A DNA stretch of 64,000 bases from NCBI GenBank assembly GCA_905147135.1, contig LR990059.1, positions 10,935,001-10,999,000 on the forward strand, in the 5' to 3' direction. The stretch comes from Blastobasis lacticolella (lineage: Eukaryota > Arthropoda > Insecta > Lepidoptera > Blastobasidae). The translations under genes were made by a program, and so were the position numbers. Below, piece by piece: positions 59,801-63,179 of this stretch. The notes under the pieces are model-generated. The model had not been told where the DNA came from. It did not search any database and worked only from the letters and a program-made list of their open reading frames with translations. The first letter of the stretch is position 1; the number at the start of each line of letters is the position of its first letter.

Positions 59801-62394
59801 GGGTATCACCAATGCGTTGCCATCTCTTTAGATATCTCTAATAAACCTCAAAGGAAACACTGTGGTTGGAAGAACAGTTTAAGAACAGTTTCATAGGCCC
59901 AAAGATAGGAGCAATAGTCCTTAAGCCGCACCTGTGCCTTATATAGCAATAGGCGGTCATGATCGTTATCTTGGCGTCAGTCCAGTCGCGCGCGGGCCGT
60001 CTAGTATATGGGACCACAGGCGCTGCTCTGGGTTAAAGTATCGCCTGGACCGGTTAATTACTCCAAGATTTTTCGTAGCTAATTTCGCCTTACCTTCCAG
60101 ATGACTCCAGAACCACACGCCGGGCGATATGTTGATATCAACGTTCTTGATATTTTTTTAATAGACAGGGTGTTCCTTGGAATTGCAGCACAATGACAAA
60201 AGGATAGTTTTTTGTGGAAAATGCGCAAACCTGTGTCTTAAAAGGGATTGGATTCGGCCAGGATTAGTCAGCCTCATTAAGAAACTTGCTCCAAGGAATT
60301 CTATATCTGACACAGCTCTAATTCGGCTTTCCGATAGTTCAGATAGAGGGACATTATTCGCACTGTCTTTATGTCGTTGTATCTGCAAAACAATGGATAC
60401 TGGGGATATAAAAGAAATTGTGTACGAGATAGCACTGAACCTAGGATTGGAGTATTGTAGCATTAACCATTATGGTTTTGGAGCAGAATCCTCGCTGCAC
60501 TCACTCATTGTTTTAATCGTTCAAACCGTCTGTGCCGCCGATTAATCTGAATATTAAGAGCCAATATGCCAAAAATTACGGGCTCGCGGCGTTCGCTCAT
60601 TGACCCAGCTCATAATTAGTAAAAATTCGAGCTTGCTATGCTTGCAAATTTTTTATCCGGCTTGTTAACCGGTTGGAAAAGAGATCCGACAAAAGTTTCC
60701 CTTTCCAAAAGACCAGAAAGCAATTCCGCCGGCGAATTTGAGGGAAACTAAGACTACTTAAATTTCGCTCTGGCTTTTATCCTCTTTGTAGACTCGATAC
60801 CGTATATACAAGGTGTCCTTACTCTCTAGACAAAGCCGAATACTACAAGTGGAGTAGGGTATTTGAAAAAAAAACTGCAAAGTATCATAACAATCACTCC
60901 AGTATTTACTGAAAAATCAACTATTTTAAATTTATCACTCAGGAGCAACCTGTATATAGTTGCGTGGTGTAGGAAGTACCCTAGATATTGCAAACTCTTT
61001 TGTATTGCATTAAAACTCCACGCCAGATAACAGCCTACATAAAATAAAATTTGACAATAATTTGAAGTGTGACGTATCGTCACTCGCTGTTCATGTGTCA
61101 TATCATGAATGTCAATAATTAATTTATTCGTGTTGTTGTGATACAGTATGTTGTAATTGTTGTCGATTAAGACGTTAAAAACTGTTTTATGTATTTTTGT
61201 CTAATTAAAGAAAGACCTATTTTATGATGCTGCTGAGTAGCAGCCTTAAACAGGGTTTCATTATTTATACAGAGGCTAAGATCACCCTGTATATTTTCTC
61301 ACACACATTTTTATATTTATCTCAGATTGTGGTTAATATAATAGCGTTATTTTGGCCCCAAGCCACTGTTCAAGACACGACAGGCATCTTGCTTGAACCG
61401 AGTTGCCTCAGCCCGAGGCCTATCGTACCAGGGCTAACTTTTGCTCTCGAGGCGGACTACAGAATAAGGGAAAAAATATTCCATTTCCTGTCATATAACA
61501 TCAGCTTTTGCGTCAGCATAGCACGGTTGTTCAATCATTTGAGATAAGCTCACATACGATTCGAAGAATTCTCATCCCAGTCTGCTGAACCATATTGCCA
61601 TAGCTTGCGTGGCCCATTGGAGTGAGCCTGTTCGAATATATCAAAAGGGACCTCAGAACAGACCAGGCAGTGGTCAGATATCCCATCGACTCCAGTGCGT
61701 CGACGGATACCTAATAACTATCTGGATGGGAGGTCAGCAGAAGGTCTAAAAAAGAAAGAGCACAGCCCACAACATTGGGTAAATTGGTGGGTGGGTTCTG
61801 GTACCAGCCAGCTATCCGAAAGGTGTGAATACCAGTCTTCCAGCATATTAGTATTCTCAGCTTGTGGTCTGTAGGTTTATTTAGTTTACCTTCGGCTGAT
61901 ATAGCGCAAATTTCGTTCAGGCACTGTTCTCTGGTCTTCGCCCAATGTTGGATCTCTGTCGTCGACGTCGATTTCAACAGTTCCATCACCGATAGTCGTA
62001 GACAGAAGGCTGAGCCTCGTTAGATCTTCCAACTTTAAAAAGTAGCAAAATAAGATCCTAATTCCGAAAGTGATTAATTAGTTAAACACGACTGATTCCA
62101 ACGAGGGTTGAGAATATGCCGCCCCTAATTTAACACGATGCTTTATTTCCTTGGGGTAGGTACCTCTAATCTACTATTTCTTATTTCTCCTACAAACAGT
62201 ATTGTACCTTCTTACAGGCAAAAATAATTTGCGAAACCAGTGGGCCTGAACACATGGACGAGCTGCGCAACGCAATTGCGAAAAATTACACTGATTGTTA
62301 TTTCCCGAGGAAAAGCTTTGAAGCACACGACAACAGGACTGTGTCAGTAACGGACTCCTTAAGGAAAGTACAACCGTCAACTGCGAAAAAATGA
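11854..62394 (+). CDS. L-threonine dehydratase (threonine ammonia-lyase), nine exons
   Basis: The exons are 11854-11862, 14973-15083, 15634-15704, 16606-16893, 23001-23163, 23383-23538, 24178-24314, 59464-59689 and 62218-62394. All introns are GT-AG and the phases agree, giving 445 codons and a TGA stop. Known family function: PLP-dependent deamination of threonine (and serine) to 2-oxobutyrate (or pyruvate) in the cytosol. Seen in the sequence: the fold-type-II lysine in [11 protein letters not shown] (Lys 66), SLGNH near residue 96, the phosphate-binding loop CGGGGL (192-195), and LSGGNID (near 318). A C-terminal ACT domain spans about 342-412 ([13 protein letters not shown]...), normally a regulatory ligand-binding module. 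Length is normal. Intron 7 is 35,149 bp and packed with transposons. The three-codon first exon is inferred from splice phase and context. Serine racemase-like activity is a possible alternative or additional role. Confidence 0.88.
12485..13148 (-). pseudogene. RTE-clade LINE 3' fragment in intron 1
   Basis: On the minus strand it encodes [20 protein letters not shown] (RT motif C) and [20 protein letters not shown], then [11 protein letters not shown]. It ends at the 3' side with the RTE tail that reads ATCATCATCCTATACTAGTCC on the plus strand. About 60 residues between motif C and the thumb are missing and there are frame changes. Same broad family as 38924-40745. Confidence 0.75.
13741..13862. 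repeat. Long imperfect hairpin in intron 1
   Basis: The left arm (13741-13795) and right arm (13809-13862) are inverted copies of about 54 bp with roughly ten mismatches around a 13-base loop. Arm words are ATGTCGCAGCCATCTGG, CATTTAATGAGAAG and CTAGTC. The ends are TATATATA. It could be a palindromic MITE or a precursor-like RNA hairpin. Confidence 0.65.
13863..14972. other. Intron 1 remainder, no gene seen
   Basis: AT-rich sequence with a short repeat piece (GGCCGCCTGATGGGTCACAG) at 14209. Nothing coding. Confidence 0.5.
14973..15083 (+). CDS. Threonine dehydratase exon 2
   Basis: The exon follows a TCCTTTTAG acceptor and ends at a GTACGT donor. The 37 codons include [20 protein letters not shown] followed by TPC, the N-terminal signature of threonine dehydratases. 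Confidence 0.88.
15634..15704 (+). CDS. Threonine dehydratase exon 3
   Basis: The acceptor is TTTTTTCAG and the donor GTATGT. The exon encodes [14 protein letters not shown] and the first two bases of the serine preceding the PLP-lysine segment. Confidence 0.9.
16206..16535 (-). repeat. Inverted copy of the 10525-10858 repeat
   Basis: It begins CATAGCGGGGTATCCCG, ends GCCTATTTGCCTACCG, and is followed by an A-run at 16528-16536, consistent with retroposition. It lies in intron 3 of the threonine dehydratase gene. Confidence 0.75.
16606..16893 (+). CDS. Threonine dehydratase exon 4 (PLP lysine)
   Basis: The acceptor is GTCTTAG and the donor GTAAGT. It encodes [20 protein letters not shown], then [30 protein letters not shown] and YGANVVLFG. 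Lys 66, the second residue, is the Schiff-base lysine. Confidence 0.93.
17158..19010 (-). pseudogene. LINE with restriction-like endonuclease and YLDD reverse transcriptase (decayed)
   Basis: Read on the minus strand, motif A ([16 protein letters not shown]) lies near 18890. It is followed by [15 protein letters not shown] and [10 protein letters not shown] (18770-18640) in a 172-codon frame. After an intermediate region (18183-17839) a 165-codon frame at 17787-17290 carries a C-x-C-x8-H-x4-C knuckle ([17 protein letters not shown]), [20 protein letters not shown] and VWDATCV. These match the zinc knuckle, RHN and PD..D signatures of the restriction-like endonuclease of early-branching non-LTR elements. 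Frame changes between the blocks and a stop-rich 5' end show it is dead. The clade is not resolved. It lies in intron 4 of the threonine dehydratase gene. Confidence 0.72.
19050..19345 (+). mobile_element. LINE 3' tail remnant
   Basis: [12 protein letters not shown] followed, in other frames, by [18 protein letters not shown] resembles the end of moth LINE ORF2 and its tail. It is weak and fragmented. Confidence 0.35.
19590..19965 (-). mobile_element. RTE LINE 3' end fragment
   Basis: ATCATCATATCAGCCAGAAG through GGTGACCTTGGTTCGCTTG matches the 3' 350 bases of the RTE copy at 38924-40745, with a few base changes and one 22-base gap. Confidence 0.8.
19966..20384. other. AT-rich intronic DNA, no gene seen
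   Basis: It contains repeated TCACAATTC words (AAAATCACAATTCTCTC, TAATTCACAATTCAG), probably decayed repeat sequence next to the Myb-like pseudogene. Confidence 0.4.
20385..20885 (-). pseudogene. Harbinger-type Myb/SANT protein remnant
   Basis: On the minus strand one frame gives [18 protein letters not shown], a frame change leads to [20 protein letters not shown] followed by KWMKVKE, and after a 60-base AT-rich gap with GTAAAT and TTTTCAG borders come [19 protein letters not shown] and [20 protein letters not shown]. This order is the Myb-like DNA-binding domain with the tG-G-P linker of the accessory protein of PIF/Harbinger transposons. At least one stop and two frame changes are present. 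No Harbinger transposase is seen nearby. Confidence 0.6.
21485..21815 (+). pseudogene. RTE-like LINE C-terminal fragment
   Basis: Frames give [20 protein letters not shown], then [20 protein letters not shown] and [15 protein letters not shown]. This is the conserved C-terminus of another RTE family, with one internal frame change at the TGCGGTGAATGTG site and a stop near the end. Confidence 0.7.
21985..22200 (+). mobile_element. Probable LINE ORF2 C-terminal tail
   Basis: [20 protein letters not shown] fits the conserved end of Jockey-type ORF2 (GPxxxxxKxYNxLPxxIK), followed by FTKQLKSFL and a tyrosine-rich end in another frame. Confidence 0.4.
22215..22332 (+). mobile_element. SINE-like element with GAT tail
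   Basis: ACGGATGAGAAAACCGAGCG, GGCGGACCCTGGGCCGCGCG and CGGGACATAACGCCAAG are followed by six GAT units. The last part recurs at 2990-3065 and 58185-58255. Confidence 0.65.
23001..23163 (+). CDS. Threonine dehydratase exon 5 (glycine loop)
   Basis: The acceptor is TATTACAG and the donor GTTAGT. It encodes [20 protein letters not shown] and [13 protein letters not shown]. The four glycines bind the PLP phosphate. Confidence 0.92.
23383..23538 (+). CDS. Threonine dehydratase exon 6
   Basis: The acceptor is TTTTCAG and the donor GTAACT. The 52 codons are in phase 0 and include [17 protein letters not shown] and [12 protein letters not shown]. Confidence 0.92.
23613..23760 (-). mobile_element. 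LINE 3' tail with TATG microsatellite
   Basis: (GTAT)n followed by CTTTATTGCGTATAAC and GGATTTCTTCCAGCTAACCT is a minus-oriented LINE tail like those at 5545 and 58473, inserted just after exon 6. Confidence 0.6.
24178..24314 (+). CDS. Threonine dehydratase exon 7
   Basis: The acceptor is ATTGTAG and the donor GTGAGT. It encodes [20 protein letters not shown] and [15 protein letters not shown]-rich codons stand out against the AT-rich introns. The 35-kb intron follows. Confidence 0.92.
24480..24665 (+). mobile_element. RTE-like C-terminal remnant
   Basis: Words such as RWTDDFRKDL and [12 protein letters not shown] can be read across frame changes, as in the last 50 residues of RTE ORFs. It is heavily decayed. 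Confidence 0.4.
24899..25362. repeat. 464-bp terminal repeat, left copy
   Basis: It begins TGTCGTCGCGTGAAGG and ends GACCGCATCCGTCA. Homology to the older copy at 30435 continues another 200 bases past the CA, to about 25560. Confidence 0.8.
25573..26330. repeat. Dispersed repeat R, copy 1
   Basis: The same sequence in the same order lies at 41578-42305 (for example GATATAACACCAGACTATGA versus GATATAACACCAGACTATGA-like, AATGAAGAAGGTTTAATCAT, and GAGTGGGATCGAAACACTCC). The right part of both is a decayed array of CCACACAGGCGAA-like words. Confidence 0.75.
26401..26595. repeat. 15-bp minisatellite, 13 perfect units
   Basis: GCCACACAGGCGGGA is repeated 13 times without variation, preceded by two or three degenerate units from 26355. 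Because 15 is a multiple of 3, every frame is open over the array (AGATQ, EPHRR, GSRLC and so on). I do not regard any of these as genes. Confidence 0.95.
26596..28280. other. No gene recognised
   Basis: Moderately AT-rich DNA with many CATC/CACC words. Short frames exist (27178-27393), but none shows a known domain. It lies inside the 464-bp-repeat-bounded unit. Confidence 0.45.
28281..28510 (+). pseudogene. RTE LINE 3' end fragment
   Basis: [20 protein letters not shown] and KRWVDQI, then in another frame [13 protein letters not shown], ending GGCTACAATCAAGAAGAAGA. This is the typical last 70 residues and AAG-rich tail of an RTE element. Confidence 0.7.
28511..29962. other. No gene recognised
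   Basis: AT-rich DNA. A frame at 29686-29930 encodes a hydrophobic peptide ([20 protein letters not shown]), which could be chance or a remnant of a membrane protein of the surrounding element. Confidence 0.4.
29963..30426. repeat. 464-bp terminal repeat, right copy
   Basis: Same length and ends as the left copy, with one visible substitution. Confidence 0.8.
30435..31012. repeat. Older diverged copy of the same repeat plus leader
   Basis: It starts TCGTCGCGTGAAGG, directly after a TATATATA run that abuts the right copy. An internal gap of about 90 bases and scattered substitutions set it apart. It continues through the same post-repeat sequence as 25363-25560 (CTGAAACATGAAAACCATAG). Confidence 0.75.
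31453..32630 (+). pseudogene. LINE ORF1 (PHD finger, coiled coil, RNA-binding C-terminus), broken
   Basis: The N-terminus is a PHD-like zinc finger, [17 protein letters not shown]...[12 protein letters not shown], ended by a TAA at 31579. After a frame-broken linker, an open frame at 31946-32476 gives a coiled coil ([20 protein letters not shown]), then [18 protein letters not shown] and IHVNEHLTP. The C-terminal KIFVRRANN follows a further stop and frame change. These are the usual parts of ORF1p of CR1/Jockey-type LINEs, which bind the element RNA. Confidence 0.7.
32885..33778 (+). pseudogene. LINE ORF2 remnant: endonuclease start fused to RT end
   Basis: It begins [20 protein letters not shown] and [18 protein letters not shown], the APE endonuclease N-terminus. 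At about 33075 it switches to the region just before RT motif C (GPLFFNIFV and YADDTKIF can be read in shifted frames). It then continues [20 protein letters not shown] and, after a frame change, [17 protein letters not shown] to a C-terminal end at 33776. The domains between are deleted, so it cannot be active. Confidence 0.75.
33779..34197. other. Spacer or leader of the following LINE
   Basis: GTTGCATTCCGTAAGTACGC, CGCGCCATGCGCAGCGGTGG and GTAGAGGGCGCTGG precede ORF1 of the next LINE and may be its 5' UTR. I cannot define its first base. Confidence 0.35.
34198..35287 (+). pseudogene. LINE ORF1 (zinc finger plus RNA-binding domain), one frameshift
   Basis: The first frame (34198-34740) starts [20 protein letters not shown] and carries a PHD-like finger with C-x2-C, C-x2-C, H-YKC and C-x-EYK features, then a coiled coil ([12 protein letters not shown]). 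Near 34735 the reading continues in another frame (to 35287) with [16 protein letters not shown] and an RRM-like end, [20 protein letters not shown] ... [16 protein letters not shown]. Only one lesion separates the halves, and the stop overlaps the start of ORF2. Confidence 0.75.
35259..38138 (+). pseudogene. LINE ORF2 (APE endonuclease and reverse transcriptase), nearly full length
   Basis: The endonuclease frame 35259-35921 has [22 protein letters not shown] and LGDLNLNS. It ends by frame change before the SDH motif region. The RT frame 36029-37516 has [28 protein letters not shown] (motif A), [20 protein letters not shown] (motif B) and [11 protein letters not shown] (motif C). After a TAA at 37514 the thumb and C-terminus continue with three or more stops to about 38138, followed by AATAAATAAAATAAA at 38231. 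The active site is intact but the ORF is not. A 100-bp GC-rich block at 35460-35565 reads correctly only in another frame ([19 protein letters not shown]). Confidence 0.8.
38139..38426. other. LINE tail, GC-rich block and CA microsatellite
   Basis: The LINE 3' UTR runs to about 38245, followed by a GC-rich stretch (GTTGCTGAGCGCGGGTGACC) and (CA)n at 38330-38362. Confidence 0.5.
38924..40745 (-). pseudogene. RTE-clade LINE, reverse transcriptase part, 5' truncated
   Basis: On the minus strand three frames join with two frame changes: 40599-40417, then 40415-40119 ([20 protein letters not shown]), then a 341-codon frame 40013-38988. The last has [20 protein letters not shown] (motif A), [20 protein letters not shown] (motif B), [12 protein letters not shown] (motif C), [20 protein letters not shown] and the WAGHIARR C-terminus. 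The 3' end is the ATCATCATCAT tail at 38924. The endonuclease is missing. It is the best preserved RTE copy in the window and was inserted in the hAT-like element after that element arrived. Confidence 0.85.
40746..41372. other. Right interior of the hAT-like element
   Basis: TAGCT repeats (40755-40775) and AT-rich DNA. No transposase motif is seen. Confidence 0.5.
41578..42305. repeat. Dispersed repeat R, copy 2
   Basis: Second copy of 25573-26330 in direct orientation. It lacks the expanded 15-bp minisatellite. Confidence 0.75.
42320..42990. repeat. Long dispersed repeat, copy B
   Basis: Second copy of the 9755-10475 repeat, missing the central 50 or so bases. It directly follows another dispersed repeat (41578-42305), from which it is separated by a CATATATATAGAG stretch. 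Confidence 0.65.
43010..43480 (-). pseudogene. RTE LINE endonuclease, C-terminal half
   Basis: On the minus strand [20 protein letters not shown], then [19 protein letters not shown], and after frame changes [19 protein letters not shown]. The GDFN and SDHRLV motifs are those of APE endonucleases in RTE/BovB elements. The sequence is cut at 43480 by the errantivirus. The matching N-terminal half lies beyond the virus at 57485-57690. Confidence 0.75.
43485..43740 (-). repeat. Errantivirus 3' LTR
   Basis: It reads AACCGGCTACAGCGTAGGAC to GTACTCGTACATAAC on the plus strand. A polypurine tract (AGGAGGGAGGTG on the minus strand, about 43741-43752) adjoins it. Confidence 0.9.
43757..45479 (-). CDS. 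Errantivirus env (baculovirus F-like fusion glycoprotein)
   Basis: The open frame extends upstream of its first ATG (45247) to 45479, where TTGTTTCAG is a good splice acceptor. Its translation begins with a hydrophobic leader ([13 protein letters not shown]). This fits a spliced env mRNA taking its start from the 5' leader, as known for gypsy and TED. Features in order: signal peptide, a furin-type RAKR site followed by a GLINGLGTV fusion-peptide-like segment (near 45170), a heptad-rich region, a cysteine-rich ectodomain, one membrane span ([14 protein letters not shown], near 43950) and a short cytoplasmic tail. No lesion is seen over about 574 codons, so env is the best preserved gene of this element. 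The family mediates membrane fusion in insect viruses. Confidence 0.85.
45512..48444 (-). pseudogene. Errantivirus pol: reverse transcriptase, RNase H, integrase
   Basis: An upstream segment (48444-48091) is separated by a frameshift near 48115 from an 844-codon open frame (48046-45512). The large frame shows [14 protein letters not shown] and VYLDDIIVF (RT active site), [17 protein letters not shown] (RNase H), an HH-CC integrase finger (ending ECTICGQAK), and the integrase core with [17 protein letters not shown] and [10 protein letters not shown]. All catalytic acidic residues appear present. Order and motifs are those of the gypsy/errantivirus group. The end of pol overlaps the env splice acceptor at 45480. 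Confidence 0.9.
48430..49117 (-). pseudogene. Errantivirus gag-pol junction and protease
   Basis: The minus strand carries the aspartic protease motif [17 protein letters not shown] near 48980. The frame changes near 49045 and 48893. A second part ([20 protein letters not shown]) belongs to the same domain. The protease would process the Gag-Pol polyprotein. The lesions are described only and not repaired here. Confidence 0.75.
49429..52382 (-). CDS. LINE ORF2 protein (APE endonuclease, reverse transcriptase), one frameshift near the end
   Basis: A 923-codon frame (52382-49611) holds the endonuclease ([44 protein letters not shown]) and the [33 protein letters not shown] (motif A), [20 protein letters not shown] (motif B), [11 protein letters not shown] (motif C). 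Near 49620 a single frame change moves reading to 49429, giving the conserved end [18 protein letters not shown]. All catalytic residues are present. FADD rather than YADD hints at a Daphne-like or related branch. This is the youngest-looking autonomous element in the window. Confidence 0.87.
52433..53458 (-). CDS. LINE ORF1 protein (PHD finger, coiled coil, FP25K-like C-terminus)
   Basis: The intact 341-codon frame starts at the ATG 53458. Residues 5-60 form a PHD-type finger ([20 protein letters not shown], then H...C, and WSCEDC). Residues 110-190 are a coiled coil ([20 protein letters not shown]). Residues 190-330 form an RNA-binding, baculovirus FP25K-like domain ([31 protein letters not shown]). 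The protein is expected to coat the element's RNA. ORF2 starts 50 bases downstream. An upstream in-frame extension through the virus junction exists but is not natural. Confidence 0.85.
   Translation of the reverse strand: MANNKKCAKCNKSITKKSPGLECSRCEKIVHADSACSKLSNKQLNTLRNSSGVEWSCEDCQKNVSRRTSFVIPEDDGEVSESDNESTPKGQVIDTKKLVMDISRELKKTFRVEFGQLETSLDFLSGQISTIEQSIKQQDIIIKELVNKNQDLQNKNKNLELRITVLEQGVNSAEQKSLSSMLEVAGLPEIAPKDIPKVIGNIAEKLNVSAQDVELSHRLPGTKERPGPVLIEMKSKASRKQWVDASREKGLTVGLLLPEVEGDKASDKVYVREALTKSMKSLLYNSKVQLGESFLFIWYKDGKVCVRETKDSKIYYIRSMQDISLIKNKASVPVVTVPSKL
53473..54690 (-). pseudogene. Errantivirus gag
   Basis: A 396-codon frame begins within the capsid part ([20 protein letters not shown]) and contains a helical capsid-like domain for about 200 residues, then a Gln/Pro/Asn-rich stretch and an acidic tyrosine-rich tail. 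An ATG about 30 bases upstream (near 54696) starts in a different frame, so one base change near 54670 breaks the true N-terminus. The product would form the virus-like core. The 3' end is cut by the LINE at about 53473, where a chance TAA now ends the frame. No zinc knuckle is visible, as is common in errantivirus Gag. Confidence 0.8.
54661..55680 (-). other. Errantivirus leader with inserted repeat fragment
   Basis: Non-coding leader between primer site and gag. A 100-bp piece of the 10525-type repeat (CAAACAGGCAAGCGGGCC) sits at 55236-55335. Two partly repeated blocks, ATTGCTTTTATATAAACATA and its near copy, occur at 54990 and 55105. Confidence 0.55.
55681..55699 (-). other. Errantivirus primer-binding site
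   Basis: The minus strand reads TGGCGCAGTCGGTAGGATA, complementary to the CCA-ended 3' terminus of insect tRNA-Ser, as known for the 17.6/297/TED group. It starts five bases inside the LTR. Confidence 0.75.
55705..55960 (-). repeat. Errantivirus 5' LTR
   Basis: Same 256-bp sequence with about five substitutions relative to the other LTR, roughly 2 percent. It would contain the promoter of the element on the minus strand. Confidence 0.9.
55973..57483 (-). mobile_element. 5'-truncated LINE with intact RT domain
   Basis: On the minus strand a 422-codon frame (57481-56213) starts between the fingers and motif A. It shows [37 protein letters not shown] (A), [20 protein letters not shown] (B), [10 protein letters not shown] (C), [11 protein letters not shown] and [14 protein letters not shown], and ends normally. 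The 3' tail ends in AAATAAATAAATAAATA at 55977-55997. The frame has no stops, so it is fairly young. It is joined at both ends to RTE sequence, implying insertion into that older element. Confidence 0.85.
57485..57975 (-). pseudogene. RTE LINE 5' leader and endonuclease N-terminus
   Basis: On the minus strand a leader (CGTGGGTGTCGAAAGAGGCG, CCAACCCGCCTGCTAAGCG) is followed by [17 protein letters not shown], a stop, and [15 protein letters not shown], the RTE/BovB endonuclease start. It is cut at 57485 by a LINE. The leader resembles the first part of the short elements at 1813 and 6151. Confidence 0.65.
58185..58255 (+). mobile_element. SINE-like tail fragment
   Basis: GACTCCAGGCCCTCGTGCGC and CATTAACACCGAGATGATTT match the 22215 and 2990 copies. 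The preceding 58060-58180 resembles 3400-3500 (CAACCATGATCCAATCTGG and, inverted, GATTGGATCATGGTTAA). Confidence 0.5.
58473..59105 (-). mobile_element. LINE 3' end with GATA microsatellite
   Basis: On the minus strand [20 protein letters not shown], then [20 protein letters not shown] and [19 protein letters not shown], the open C-terminus of a CR1/Jockey-type ORF2. A 3' UTR and (GATA)n at 58473-58492 follow. The C-terminus has no frame changes. Confidence 0.75.
59464..59689 (+). CDS. Threonine dehydratase exon 8 (SGGN motif, ACT start)
   Basis: The acceptor is TTTGTCTCAG and the donor GTGAGT. It encodes [20 protein letters not shown] and the first half of the ACT domain, with [19 protein letters not shown]. 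The phase matches the end of exon 7 exactly although 35 kb separates them. Confidence 0.92.
59728..59830 (+). repeat. Fragment of the 10525-type repeat just after exon 8
   Basis: CAAACAGGCAAGCGAGCCAC to CACCAATGCGTTGCCA lies 40 bases inside intron 8. Confidence 0.65.
59860..60130 (-). pseudogene. LINE RT thumb fragment, same family as 6470-7336
   Basis: On the minus strand [20 protein letters not shown] and [19 protein letters not shown] align with KNLGVLAKVRKYFTPDQLL and YQAQVRSCMEYCSHLWN of the 6.5-kb copy. An unrelated 100-bp stretch separates the halves. Confidence 0.6.
60131..61310. other. Unassigned intron 8 DNA, possibly a small DNA transposon
   Basis: ACAGGGTG at 60166 and its complement CACCCTGT near 61284 could be short terminal repeats of a 1.1-kb element. 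Two other ACAAGGTGTCC or ACCTGTATAT words lie inside. No transposase is seen. A degenerate GAGCGAGC-type unit lies at 60590-60660. Confidence 0.3.
61590..62000 (-). pseudogene. LINE endonuclease fragment in intron 8
   Basis: On the minus strand [32 protein letters not shown] and, after a frame change and stop, [16 protein letters not shown]. The LDLLLTS and SDH motifs are the C-terminal half of an APE endonuclease. No RT follows. Confidence 0.6.
62218..62394 (+). CDS. Threonine dehydratase exon 9 (C-terminus, stop)
   Basis: After a CTTACAG acceptor it encodes [20 protein letters not shown], completing the ACT domain, and a polar tail of about 40 residues ending in TGA at 62392-62394. Confidence 0.9.
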   Translation, partial: AKIICETSGPEHMDELRNAIAKNYTDCYFPRKSFEAHDNRTVSVTDSLRKVQPSTAKK

Positions 62395-62554
62395 AACCTG
62401 TAATATATTATATTGTAATGGAGTGCATCTTATCTTGAGTCCATTGTATTTGTTTTACAGTGTTCGAAATATCCGATTTTTGTAGGTCTACATATGTCCA
62501 AGAATTCCGAGATATATCAATAGATGTCCAAGACTTGTCCTTTTTTACAAAAAC

Positions 62555-62560
62555 AATAAA
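62555..62560 (+). promoter_or_regulatory. Candidate polyadenylation signal
   Basis: AATAAA lies 160 bases after the threonine dehydratase stop codon and is the first canonical hexamer downstream. Confidence 0.4.
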
Positions 62561-63175
62561 TAACTGAAACATAAGTCTTTGTTATAACTAGTGTAAATTG
62601 GATATGTTGTATCAGCGAAAATATATCCTCGAATCCTGGTATTTTTGTAATTATGTCCTTACTCACTTCAGTCTTTATTTGGTATATTTACATTCCACCC
62701 CAATACACCTAAAAACTCGATTTAAAAATCACATTCTCCCTTCCCTCCTCATCTCTCTACTCCTCGTTTTCCTTTTTTACTCGATTGTGCGACGCAAAGG
62801 AGGGTTATGTGTTTATCAATAATGTATGTAGGTATGTATGTATGTTTGTACCTTTGTGACGCTCTAAAGCAAACGTGTGGGCCGATTTTGATGGTTCTTA
62901 CGTCTATCGATTTGGATAAATTAAAATTCAATATGGCTACCATGTGGCTACCATATTGAATTATAAAAACTACCAGCCGCCATATAATAAAATATAAAAA
63001 TAAAAGTCGACAAACGATGTCTTGTGGGGTATCGTTGAATAGGTATTGAAAAGTAATTTTTAAGTTTCTCTTAACAATTTTCATTTAGATTGACCATTTA
63101 AGATCTATAACGATTTAAGGTTAGTTAACCACCATTCTCACTTATATTTTCAATCTTTTTTATAATTATTATGTT
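62561..63175. other. Downstream intergenic DNA, no gene seen
   Basis: AT-rich, with a TATG microsatellite at 62822-62848 and a short inverted pair (CAATATGGCTAC and its complement TAGCCATATTG-like) near 62930-62960. Confidence 0.45.
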
Positions 63176-63179
63176 AGGT

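Noticed and set aside
59368..59841. Long frame covering exon 8 in a different reading frame
   Set aside because: The frame that continues the enzyme (SGGN and ACT motifs) is a different one, and this frame shows only low-complexity peptide.
60177..60545. 122-codon plus-strand frame in intron 8
   Set aside because: No recognisable domain, overlapped by an equally long minus-strand frame, and it lies in likely transposon DNA.
60163..61292. Mariner-like element with ACAGGGTG ends
   Set aside because: Eight matching bases at the ends and a TA on each side are too little, and no transposase or clear duplication is seen. Kept only as an unassigned region.
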